A stretch of 8,249 bases of DNA from positions 82,518 to 90,766 of the forward strand of contig NVSM01000002.1 in NCBI GenBank assembly GCA_002401225.1. Reading direction: 5' to 3'. Each line of letters opens with the position of its first letter. Positions within the stretch are counted from its first letter, which is position 1. The notes beneath the pieces were generated by a model. It was not told the DNA's origin. It searched no databases and saw only the letters and a list, made by a program, of their open reading frames with translations. This DNA comes from a bacterium (GTDB lineage: Bacteria; Planctomycetota; Phycisphaerae; Phycisphaerales; UBA1924). A program made the translations under genes and the position numbers. Positions 1-6,182 of this stretch are shown one piece after another.

Positions 1-2
1 CA

Positions 3-1799
3 CCTATAGTCGAACCAGAAGACTCAATTGTTTCAGATGTTCTTGAGCGAGTCGCACAAGCCGGGACACAAGCCGGCCGAGTTGAAGTACCATTCGACCG
101 CCTGGCTCCAGAAAAAAGCTTGCAGTGGACCCGTTCGTGCGATCACGAACTGGTAATCCCAATCGGGCGATCAGGAGCACAAAAAAACCAAGAACTCCGC
201 CTTGGAATGGGAACGCGTCAGCACGCCCTCATCGCTGGGCGTACCGGCTCAGGCAAGTCTACGCTCCTCCATGTAATCATCACCGCAGCGGCACTCTGGC
301 ACTCGCCTGATGAACTTGAACTCTACCTTATTGACTTTAAAAAAGGTGTTGAGTTCAAAGCATACACCAAAGGCACTGTTCCCCATATCCGAGCAGTCGC
401 TATCGAATCCGACCGCGAGTTTGGGCTCTCCGTCCTCAAACGCCTCGACGACGAACTCACAACCCGAGGCGAACTCTTTCGCAAACTCGGCTCCCAAGAT
501 CTGGCCGCCGCCCGTTCATCGGCCCCCCAAGAATCACTCCCACGCGTCTTGCTCTTGATCGATGAGTTCCAGGAGTTCTTCACCGAAGACGATGAGGTTT
601 CATCAGAAGCCACGCTCTTGCTCGATCGGCTCGTTCGTCAAGGGCGAGCCTTTGGTGTGCATGTTGTCCTTGGGTCACAAACACTCGCAGGAGCCTATTC
701 CCTCGCCCGCTCAACGCTTGGCCAAATTGGCGTGCGTATCGCACTGCAATGCTCAGAAGCAGATTCCTATCTCATCCTCGGCGAAGACAATAACGCTGCA
801 AGACTACTCGAGCGACCAGGCGAAGCGATCTACAACAACGCCGGCGGACTCGTCGAAGGCAATAGCCCATTCCAAACCGCGTGGCTCCCCGATGCCCAAC
901 GAGATTCTTGTCTTGCCCAGCTTCCTAAGCAATCAAAAGAATACCCTCCAACAGTTGTATTCGAAGGCAATCTTCCAGCCCAGTTCGACAAGTCCGCAGC
1001 TGCAATGAGCCAAGCTTTCCCAATAGGAAAATCGCCGCGAATACTCCTTGGTGATGCCGTTGCGATCGCCCCGCCAACATCTGTCTTACTCCAAAAACGA
1101 TCCGGCGCAAACCTACTCATCATCGGCCCGCAACCAGAACCCGCACTGGGTATGCTCATGGCATCAACCATTACCGCCGGAGCAACGCCCAAGGCACGCG
1201 TGTTCGTGATCGATCCAACGCCTGATGATGACGCGATGTATGGACGAATCGCATCCGCCATTACCGCATCAGGTATCAATGCACAAATCGTCACGCATCA
1301 CAAGGCAGACGAAACCGTTTCTCAGATCAACCAAACAGTTATCGATCGGGGTGAACATGCCGGCGATCCCATCATCCTTGTCCTTGCTGGGATTCACCGC
1401 TTACGCTCCCTACGCAAGAGCGACGACTATTCATTCTCAATGGATGAATCGAGCGAAGCACAAAGCCCTGATAAAGCCCTCGCCAATATTCTCCGTGAAG
1501 GCCCAGCCGTTGGCGTATGGACACTGGCATGGTGCGACACCCTGACGAATGCTGAGCGGGCCATGGAACGATCAACCGTTCGCGAGTTTGGGCTTCGGGC
1601 CTTGATGCAAATGAGTGCTTCAGATTCCGCAGCCCTCGTCGATTCCTCAATCGCGTCAACCCTCGGAGCCAACCGAGCGATTCTCGCAGATGATGTCGCA
1701 GGAACGCTCCAGAAGTTCATCCCAATTGACCTCCCCAATGCAAGCACCGCCAAGGCCGCTGCTCAATATCTCGCTACAATACGCCAAAATGACGACTGA
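3..1799 (+). CDS. FtsK/SpoIIIE/EccC-like double-module ATPase, 3' part
   Basis: This is the C-terminal 598 residues of a larger protein. The frame is open back to the left edge of the window, and the TTG at 120 is an internal Leu codon rather than a start. Upstream residues such as VPFDRLAP (nt 87-110) already belong to the conserved protein. The first ATPase module has a Walker A motif GRTGSGKST (nt 237-263), the segment YLIDFKKGVEFK that follows it, and a Walker B motif VLLLIDE (nt 546-566). It also carries the typical FtsK/HerA stretches LVRQGRAFG and GSQTL. A second module begins near nt 1040. At its Walker A position it reads IIGPQPEPALG (nt 1119-1151) with no GKS/T, and its Walker B-like strand ILVLAGIHRLR has no acidic pair, so it looks inactive. 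Proteins of this family move DNA or protein through a membrane-associated hexamer. Whether this one is a DNA translocase or a type VII-like secretion motor cannot be decided here. Stop TGA 1797-1799. Confidence 0.9.
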   Translation, partial: PIVEPEDSIVSDVLERVAQAGTQAGRVEVPFDRLAPEKSLQWTRSCDHELVIPIGRSGAQKNQELRLGMGTRQHALIAGRTGSGKSTLLHVIITAAALWHSPDELELYLIDFKKGVEFKAYTKGTVPHIRAVAIESDREFGLSVLKRLDDELTTRGELFRKLGSQDLAAARSSAPQESLPRVLLLIDEFQEFFTEDDEVSSEATLLLDRLVRQGRAFGVHVVLGSQTLAGAYSLARSTLGQIGVRIALQCSEADSYLILGEDNNAARLLERPGEAIYNNAGGLVEGNSPFQTAWLPDAQRDSCLAQLPKQSKEYPPTVVFEGNLPAQFDKSAAAMSQAFPIGKSPRILLGDAVAIAPPTSVLLQKRSGANLLIIGPQPEPALGMLMASTITAGATPKARVFVIDPTPDDDAMYGRIASAITASGINAQIVTHHKADETVSQINQTVIDRGEHAGDPIILVLAGIHRLRSLRKSDDYSFSMDESSEAQSPDKALANILREGPAVGVWTLAWCDTLTNAERAMERSTVREFGLRALMQMSASDSAALVDSSIASTLGANRAILADDVAGTLQKFIPIDLPNASTAKAAAQYLATIRQNDD

Positions 1800-1839
1800 G
1801 AAAAACTCAGTCTCGATCAAGAGAAGCTAAAGGCAACCA

Positions 1840-2115
1840 ATGAGTAAGCAAGCAATCAAAATCGGTGTACGCATTGTTGAACGCCCACAATCCGTCTCAA
1901 CACCTCCAGGTCAGCCATATCGTCCTGCCAAAAAACAGCTCTTCAAAGCAATCGCAACTTGCGTAATCAATGGCAAACGATTGAGCAAAACAGCATCCAA
2001 AGAGGGTGAAAATGAGTCGCGTGAAGAAGCGTTCAACAAACTGGCCACCCTCGTTGCCAAGCAAGGCGCATTCCCGGTCAAAGGCTTCGGCTTCGAAGAA
2101 TCAGCCTCTGAATGA
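1840..2115 (+). CDS. Small basic protein of unknown function
   Basis: This encodes a 91-residue protein that I do not recognise. The ATG is preceded by AAAGG (1829-1833) at 6-nt spacing, which supports the start. It lies 40 bp after the ATPase stop with no terminator visible between them, so co-transcription is likely. The protein has no signal peptide or membrane segment and has a clear excess of Lys/Arg over Asp/Glu. The N-terminal third is Pro-rich (residues 16-30). A probable beta strand follows (FKAIATCVINGK, about 35-46), then a charged helix (ESREEAFNKLATLVAKQ, about 58-74). The strand-then-helix layout and charge could suit nucleic-acid binding, but no family motif is present and this is only a guess. 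Codon use matches the neighbours. It is probably real because of its ribosome site, position and amphipathic helix, and it may be a partner of the ATPase. Confidence 0.7.
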   Translation: MSKQAIKIGVRIVERPQSVSTPPGQPYRPAKKQLFKAIATCVINGKRLSKTASKEGENESREEAFNKLATLVAKQGAFPVKGFGFEESASE

Positions 2116-2156
2116 AAAGTTGAGGGGTAAATTGGGCAGATTCTGATCTATTGAGC

Positions 2157-2173
2157 GATATGTCCGATATATC
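2157..2173. promoter_or_regulatory. AT-rich 17-bp imperfect palindrome, possible operator
   Basis: GATAT and ATATC arms frame GTCCGAT. Compared with its own reverse complement the 17-mer differs at only one symmetric pair plus the central base. It lies in the gap between the two gene blocks, about 60 bp upstream of the likely promoter of the metal-efflux operon. It could be a binding site for a dimeric regulator. I cannot assign a family, and AT-rich palindromes of this length can arise by chance. Confidence 0.3.
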
Positions 2174-2218
2174 ATGGATCCGTGGCATGGAGCGGGAATA
2201 TTGCCGATAAACAGGTTG

Positions 2219-2247
2219 TTGACCAGAGTACGCCAATCTGGTACAGT
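2219..2247 (+). promoter_or_regulatory. Candidate metal-responsive promoter with dyad operator in its spacer
   Basis: A -35-like TTGACC (2219-2224) and a -10-like TACAGT (2242-2247) are separated by 17 bp. A perfect 6-bp inverted repeat, ACCAGA (2222-2227) and TCTGGT (2237-2242), spans 21 bp. It begins inside the -35 box and ends at the -10 box. MerR-family metal regulators such as CueR bind dyads with the same ACC-N15-GGT outline in the same place, so this site may control the efflux operon. One point argues against that: MerR-type promoters normally have 19-20 bp spacers, and at that spacing the -10 box here is poor (CAGTTC). A repressor operator is the alternative. Transcription would begin only about 5 nt before the ATG at 2259, giving a nearly leaderless mRNA, which fits the lack of a Shine-Dalgarno sequence there. 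Confidence 0.45.
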
Positions 2248-2258
2248 TCGAGCAGACC

Positions 2259-2663
2259 ATGAAACTCCATATTTTCGCCATCTTGATTCTTCTGATGCCA
2301 ATGCTTTCTGGCATGGGGTCGATGCTGGCTACAGAGAATCATGGCAGCCAAGGTACAAGCTGTTGCCAGGTTGTCGAAATCGTTTCCTGCTGCGGCACAG
2401 TGAGTTTCGAAAAGATCTGCCCCAAGTCTGGTGGACTCTGTTCATGCGCAGCCGCCCCCGCAGATATTCCCAATCCTCCCCCTACTCCCACACTTCCACA
2501 ATCAGTTGCAGAGCTCATCCTCGAAATTCCTGAAACCGTTGAACTGGTTCTCTTGAATGAATCGGATGACCAATACATCTCACGATTGATCATCGGTGAT
2601 CAATCATTGAGCCTCCCCACTCACAACACAATACAATCGATCCTAGGAATCTGGCGACTCTAG
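2259..2663 (+). CDS. Small exported cysteine-rich protein, first gene of the metal-efflux operon
   Basis: This is a 134-residue protein with an N-terminal signal peptide: K2, H4, then a hydrophobic core (about residues 5-23), with probable cleavage near A24. The mature N-terminus carries seven cysteines in 29 residues, at 35, 36, 44, 45, 54, 61 and 63, with spacing CC-x7-CC-x8-C-x6-C-x-C. A proline linker (PNPPPTPTLP, about residues 70-79) leads to a C-terminal part of about 55 residues that is acidic and beta-like. Clustered paired cysteines in an exported protein just ahead of a CusCBA-type operon suggest periplasmic binding or buffering of a thiophilic metal, as CusF does in E. coli. CusF uses Met/His/Trp, however, and no homology to it is visible. 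A disulfide-rich structural domain is the alternative. I chose this frame over the overlapping one at 2174 because it has the signal peptide and the cysteine pattern. No Shine-Dalgarno sequence precedes the ATG. Confidence 0.75.
   Translation: MKLHIFAILILLMPMLSGMGSMLATENHGSQGTSCCQVVEIVSCCGTVSFEKICPKSGGLCSCAAAPADIPNPPPTPTLPQSVAELILEIPETVELVLLNESDDQYISRLIIGDQSLSLPTHNTIQSILGIWRL
2584..2605 (+). repeat. Inverted repeat inside the 3' part of the Cys-rich gene
   Basis: Perfect 8-bp arms GATTGATC and GATCAATC flank a 6-nt loop. No T run follows, so it is not an intrinsic terminator. About one such repeat is expected by chance in a window of this size, so its function is doubtful. Confidence 0.3.
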
Positions 2664-2677
2664 AACTCTTCAATATA

Positions 2678-2708
2678 GGTGAACTGCGCACACAGCGCAC
2701 CGATCACC
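2678..2708 (+). other. Intergenic mRNA hairpin with internal loop
   Basis: The outer stem GGTGA (2678-2682) pairs with TCACC (2704-2708). The inner stem TGCGC (2685-2689) pairs with GCGCA (2695-2699) around the loop ACACA. It lies in the 91-bp gap between the Cys-rich gene and the outer-membrane factor gene. With no T run after it, an mRNA-processing or stability element, or a partial attenuator, is likelier than a terminator. It could let the small first gene be expressed more strongly than the pump genes. Confidence 0.4.
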
Positions 2709-2714
2709 AAACAG

Positions 2715-2728
2715 TTGAACGAGTTCAA
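2715..2728. promoter_or_regulatory. 14-bp perfect palindrome upstream of the outer-membrane factor gene
   Basis: TTGAAC-GA-GTTCAA is a perfect inverted repeat with a 2-nt centre. It is flanked by an 8-bp direct repeat ATCACCAA at 2703-2710 and 2730-2737. It ends 26 bp before the ATG at 2755. It may be an operator or a small RNA hairpin, and nothing in the sequence decides which. Confidence 0.3.
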
Positions 2729-2754
2729 AATCACCAATTTCTAGGAGCCTATCC

Positions 2755-4170
2755 ATGCTCAGAGTATTCTCTGCGTGCTATATCAGCACTGCGCTTGCAA
2801 TAACCCTTGCCGGTTGTTCCAGTCCATTCGATATCCCTACATCCACACATTCCATGCCCGAAGCATCTGCTTCTGCCTTGCATAGTTCAATCTATCGAGC
2901 GATGGACTCAAAGGATGACAGCAGTTCGATAAGACTCGACAAGACTCCAGAGTCATACATTCGCTACGCCCTCTATCATAATCCAGAGGTAGAGCGTGCG
3001 TATCAAAGCTGGCAAGCAGCCGCTGCTCGTATCCCGCAACTCGCAAGTCTCCCAGACCCAAGGCTCAACATCGGTTTCTTCCTCAACGAAGTCGAGACTC
3101 GCGTAGGGCCTCAACAAGCAAGAGTAGGCATTCAGCAATCGTTCCCTTGGATCAGCAAACTCCGCGACCGCCAAGATGCAGGAGCAAAGGCTGCCCTCGC
3201 AGCTTGGAATCAGTACATCGCAGCCCAACTCAACACAACCCAGCGCGTCCTCAGTACGCTGCACGATCTGTCTTATCTTGATTCTGTAATCAAAATCACA
3301 GATGAAAATCTGATCTTGCTGCGATCATTCGAAGATATCGTTCGGACCCAATACCGCCTATCAGCAAGCTCGCACTCCCAACTCATCCGCATCCAGCTCG
3401 AACGCGCCCAGCTTGAGGATCGTCTTGTAGGATTCGAATCTTTGAGACCAGTGTATATTGCAATGCTCAATGCCGTTCTCAATCGCTCATCGCAAACAGA
3501 TGTTGATATCGCGTTTGAGCTTCCTATTCGCGTCGCAACCCAGAACGCTGAACAACTCTTTGAACTCGCATTCGATTCAAACCCGAATCTCCAAACACTC
3601 AATCACCGGATCGAACAAGCCCGTATCAACACCCAACTCGCCCACAAACAACGCTATCCAGACTTCACCATCGGGCTCGATTACATCATCACCGATCAGG
3701 CAGCCAATTCTTCTGTTTCTGAGAGTGGTGACGATCCTGTCATGCTTAGCTTTGGTCTCAGCCTCCCTATCTGGCAAGACAAGTACGCCGCGGCCAAACG
3801 AGAAGCCATCGCAAATCGGCTCGCTCTATCGAGAGAGTTTGATACAAACACGAACATGCTCTCAGCCCAAATCGCCCGCGCATTGTTCGAGCATACCGAT
3901 GCTGCCCGTCGTGCCGACTTGTACAACAACACACTGATACCCAAAGCCCAAGAATCACTCGCTGCTTCAATTGTTGCATTTAAAACCGGCAATGCACAGT
4001 TTATCGATCTGATCGATACGCAGCGAACACTCCTAGAGTTTTCGCTCGCCGCCCACAATGCGATCGCTGAGCAAGGCAAATCTCTTGCCATGCTCAATAC
4101 ACTCGTCGGCCACCCAATAGAAACAACCAACACCGATCGCACATCACCAAACAGTGAGGATCTACCATGA
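2755..4170 (+). CDS. cusC: TolC/CusC-family outer-membrane efflux lipoprotein
   Basis: This 471-residue protein is the outer-membrane channel of the tripartite pump. The N-terminus is a lipoprotein signal peptide ending in the lipobox LAGC (Cys21), so the mature protein should be lipid-anchored, as CusC is. Two outer-membrane efflux repeats follow. The first starts at YALYHNPEVERAYQSWQAA (about residues 71-89) and continues through DPRLNIGFF and IQQSFPW (about 101-132). The second starts at ELAFDSNPNLQTLNHRIEQA (about 270-289), with YPDFTIGLDY near 311-320. A closing helix carries FKTGNAQFIDLIDTQRTLLEF (about 419-439), typical of the family. The length is normal for CusC/CzcC proteins. The start is set by AGGAG (2743-2747) at 7-nt spacing and by the signal peptide. 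The stop TGA overlaps the next start (ATGA, 4167-4170). The cus name rests on the neighbours, since the channel itself does not show the substrate. Confidence 0.93.
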   Translation: MLRVFSACYISTALAITLAGCSSPFDIPTSTHSMPEASASALHSSIYRAMDSKDDSSSIRLDKTPESYIRYALYHNPEVERAYQSWQAAAARIPQLASLPDPRLNIGFFLNEVETRVGPQQARVGIQQSFPWISKLRDRQDAGAKAALAAWNQYIAAQLNTTQRVLSTLHDLSYLDSVIKITDENLILLRSFEDIVRTQYRLSASSHSQLIRIQLERAQLEDRLVGFESLRPVYIAMLNAVLNRSSQTDVDIAFELPIRVATQNAEQLFELAFDSNPNLQTLNHRIEQARINTQLAHKQRYPDFTIGLDYIITDQAANSSVSESGDDPVMLSFGLSLPIWQDKYAAAKREAIANRLALSREFDTNTNMLSAQIARALFEHTDAARRADLYNNTLIPKAQESLAASIVAFKTGNAQFIDLIDTQRTLLEFSLAAHNAIAEQGKSLAMLNTLVGHPIETTNTDRTSPNSEDLP

Positions 4171-6182
4171 AAACGAACTCAACAAAGTCACTTTCAATAC
4201 TCCGATCGGTTTGGTCATACAGCTCGGGCATCGTTGCCGTATTGCTCATACTCGCTTCGGCATTCCTTGGCTATCAATATGGATCTTCAAACACAGATAC
4301 AAAATCGAAAGATCTTCACTCCCTTCATGAAAACGAATCAGAGCAAACAACGACACAGCTCTACACCTGCTCGATGCATCCAACGATTCGCTTAGAAGAT
4401 AAAGATGCCAAATGTCCGATCTGCTTCATGAGTCTCATTCCCGTTTCAGATTCAAATCAAGGATTGATTGATACACAACTCGTGCTTTCCGAATCTGCGA
4501 TCGCCATGAGCAAGGTTCAGACAACCAAGGTCGCACAGTTTTATCCAACAGCCAGCATCCGACTCTACGGCAAACTCACTTACGACGAGACGGCAGTCGC
4601 AAGAATAAGCGCCTATTTCCCCGGAAGAATAGAAAGGCTCTTCACCAACTATGTCGGTGTACCTGTTCAAAAAGGCGAACACATCGCTGAGGTATACAGC
4701 CCCGAACTTCTCGCTGCCTTTGAAGAACTCCGCCAAGCCAAAGCAGCATTCAATCAACTCGACAAAGCAAGCGATTATCTCCGTAAGACTACCATTCAAA
4801 TGCTCGAAGCATCGCGAGACAAGCTGCATTTGTTAGGAATCGCCGACGATCAGATACAACAAGTAGAAGCAGGAAATCATGATTCAAATGCACTCACAAT
4901 CTACTCGCCAATTTCGGGTGTAGTTACCAAACTCGAAACAAGAGAAGGCGACTACATCAACACCGGCGATCCGATCGCAACCGTCGCCGATCTCTCGCGT
5001 TTGTGGCTCGATATGCAAGTCTATGAATCTCAGCTCCCATATCTTCGTTGGGGTCTACCAGTCACCTTCACAACCGAATCGAGCCCAGGCCAAACATTCA
5101 CCGGCAACATCTCATACATCGATCCCGTAGTGAATGAAAAAACACGAACAATCACCCTGCGCGTCGCGGTAGACAACTCGGATCATAACCTCAAGCCCGG
5201 CATGTTTGTGTCTGCGGTTGTTTATGCCAAACTCACAGATCGTGGCGTAATGCAACCGAAAGACCTCGCTGGAAAATGGGTAAGCCCAATGCACCCAACC
5301 ATTGTGAAAGACGAACCAGGAAACTGTGATATCTGCGGCATGGATCTCGTACAAGCAGAACAACTTGGCATTGTTGCAAGCAACTCAGACAATGATCAAG
5401 TTCCACTCGTAATCCCTCGATCCGCAGTTCTCTTTACTGGAACGAGATCGGTGGTCTATGTACAAGTGAATGGTACAGATCAGCCGACTTATGAAGGACG
5501 AAATATTATTCTCGGTGCGCAAGCCGGTGATTTTTACATCGTCCGTGAAGGCCTGACCATTAACGATCGAGTTGTTTCCAACGGCGCCTTCAGAGTTGAT
5601 AGTGCAATGCAGATTCTTGCCAAACCAAGCATGATGAACCAAGAGAATGAATCATTCTCTACAAACCCTCTGCATCATCAACACGGACAAGCCAGGCTCG
5701 ATCAGCCCCAACGAGATGAGTTGCCAAATCACTTTGTCCATGCCCTCGATTCAATCTTTGATGTGTATCTCAAAGCCCAGATCTATCTTGCAAATGATGA
5801 TTTCGCAGGGTACATCCAAGCAGTCAGCAATCTCAAAGAAGCCGTCAAGGATACAAATCTCGATGGCCTCCAAGAGCAATCATTGGGCCTTTGGCAACAA
5901 ATCAGCCTCGGTTTAATCCCCGGTAATTCAATCCTCACAATCGAAGACGCACGCATAAACTTCGATCAAATAAGTAAAGCAGTCATCCATTTACAAGAAG
6001 AGTTCGGGCATCGATTACAGAATGATTTACACATCGCATTCTGCCCAATGGCCTTTGATTTCGAAGGGGCCAAGTGGTTACAACAGGGCACAGAAATCAA
6101 TAATCCCTACTTCGGCGAATCCATGCTCCGCTGCGGCGAAATCAAGCAAACCCTTCAGCCAGTGCAAGGGGGGAATGAATGA
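4167..6182 (+). CDS. cusB: CusB-type RND periplasmic adaptor with two heavy-metal-binding domains and a DUF3347-like tail
   Basis: This 671-residue membrane-fusion protein links the inner-membrane pump to the outer-membrane channel. One hydrophobic segment (about residues 20-38) acts as anchor or signal. A heavy-metal-binding domain follows with Y66, C68, M70, H71, then C83, C86 and M88 (nt 4362-4439). The adaptor core comes next: a barrel-sandwich half (about 145-180), a helical hairpin (about 182-232), the second half (IYSPISGVVTKLETREGDYI, 245-264) and a beta-barrel ending near LKPGMFVSAVVY (342-353). A second metal-binding module is inserted at 371-395 with M375, H376, C387, C390 and M392. 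The C-terminal region (about 525-665) resembles DUF3347, with CPMAF at 626-630, NPYFG and C656. E. coli CusB is much shorter, so the extra domains make this form unusual in size. Known roles of the core are metal transfer to CusA and complex assembly; the added domains probably gather Cu(I)/Ag(I), by inference. The Shine-Dalgarno GAGGA (4156-4160) and the 4-bp overlap with the preceding gene fix the start. Confidence 0.93.
   Translation: MKTNSTKSLSILRSVWSYSSGIVAVLLILASAFLGYQYGSSNTDTKSKDLHSLHENESEQTTTQLYTCSMHPTIRLEDKDAKCPICFMSLIPVSDSNQGLIDTQLVLSESAIAMSKVQTTKVAQFYPTASIRLYGKLTYDETAVARISAYFPGRIERLFTNYVGVPVQKGEHIAEVYSPELLAAFEELRQAKAAFNQLDKASDYLRKTTIQMLEASRDKLHLLGIADDQIQQVEAGNHDSNALTIYSPISGVVTKLETREGDYINTGDPIATVADLSRLWLDMQVYESQLPYLRWGLPVTFTTESSPGQTFTGNISYIDPVVNEKTRTITLRVAVDNSDHNLKPGMFVSAVVYAKLTDRGVMQPKDLAGKWVSPMHPTIVKDEPGNCDICGMDLVQAEQLGIVASNSDNDQVPLVIPRSAVLFTGTRSVVYVQVNGTDQPTYEGRNIILGAQAGDFYIVREGLTINDRVVSNGAFRVDSAMQILAKPSMMNQENESFSTNPLHHQHGQARLDQPQRDELPNHFVHALDSIFDVYLKAQIYLANDDFAGYIQAVSNLKEAVKDTNLDGLQEQSLGLWQQISLGLIPGNSILTIEDARINFDQISKAVIHLQEEFGHRLQNDLHIAFCPMAFDFEGAKWLQQGTEINNPYFGESMLRCGEIKQTLQPVQGGNE
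6166..6173 (+). promoter_or_regulatory. Ribosome binding site that selects the cusA start
   Basis: AAGGGGGG lies inside the 3' end of the adaptor gene. Two ATGs follow, at 6175 and 6179, in different frames. Only 6179 opens the pump frame, and the AAGGGGG core sits 6 nt before it, pairing with anti-Shine-Dalgarno if one G:U is allowed. Confidence 0.6.

Noticed and set aside
120..122. TTG as the start of the FtsK-like gene
   Set aside because: The frame stays open to the left edge and the upstream residues are family-like, so this is an internal Leu codon and the gene is 5'-truncated by the window.
2100..2160. Intrinsic terminator after the small basic gene
   Set aside because: I found no GC-rich hairpin followed by a T run, so any termination between the two blocks is not visible.
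2174..2533. Overlapping 119-residue + strand reading frame starting in the promoter gap
   Set aside because: It has no recognisable domain, contradicts the signal peptide and cysteine pattern of the 2259 frame, and would cover the likely promoter.
2703..4155. 13-bp repeat ATCACCAAACAGT at 2703-2715 and 4143-4155
   Set aside because: Both copies precede start codons, but at different distances, and one lies in coding sequence. A chance pair of this length is expected about every other window of this size.
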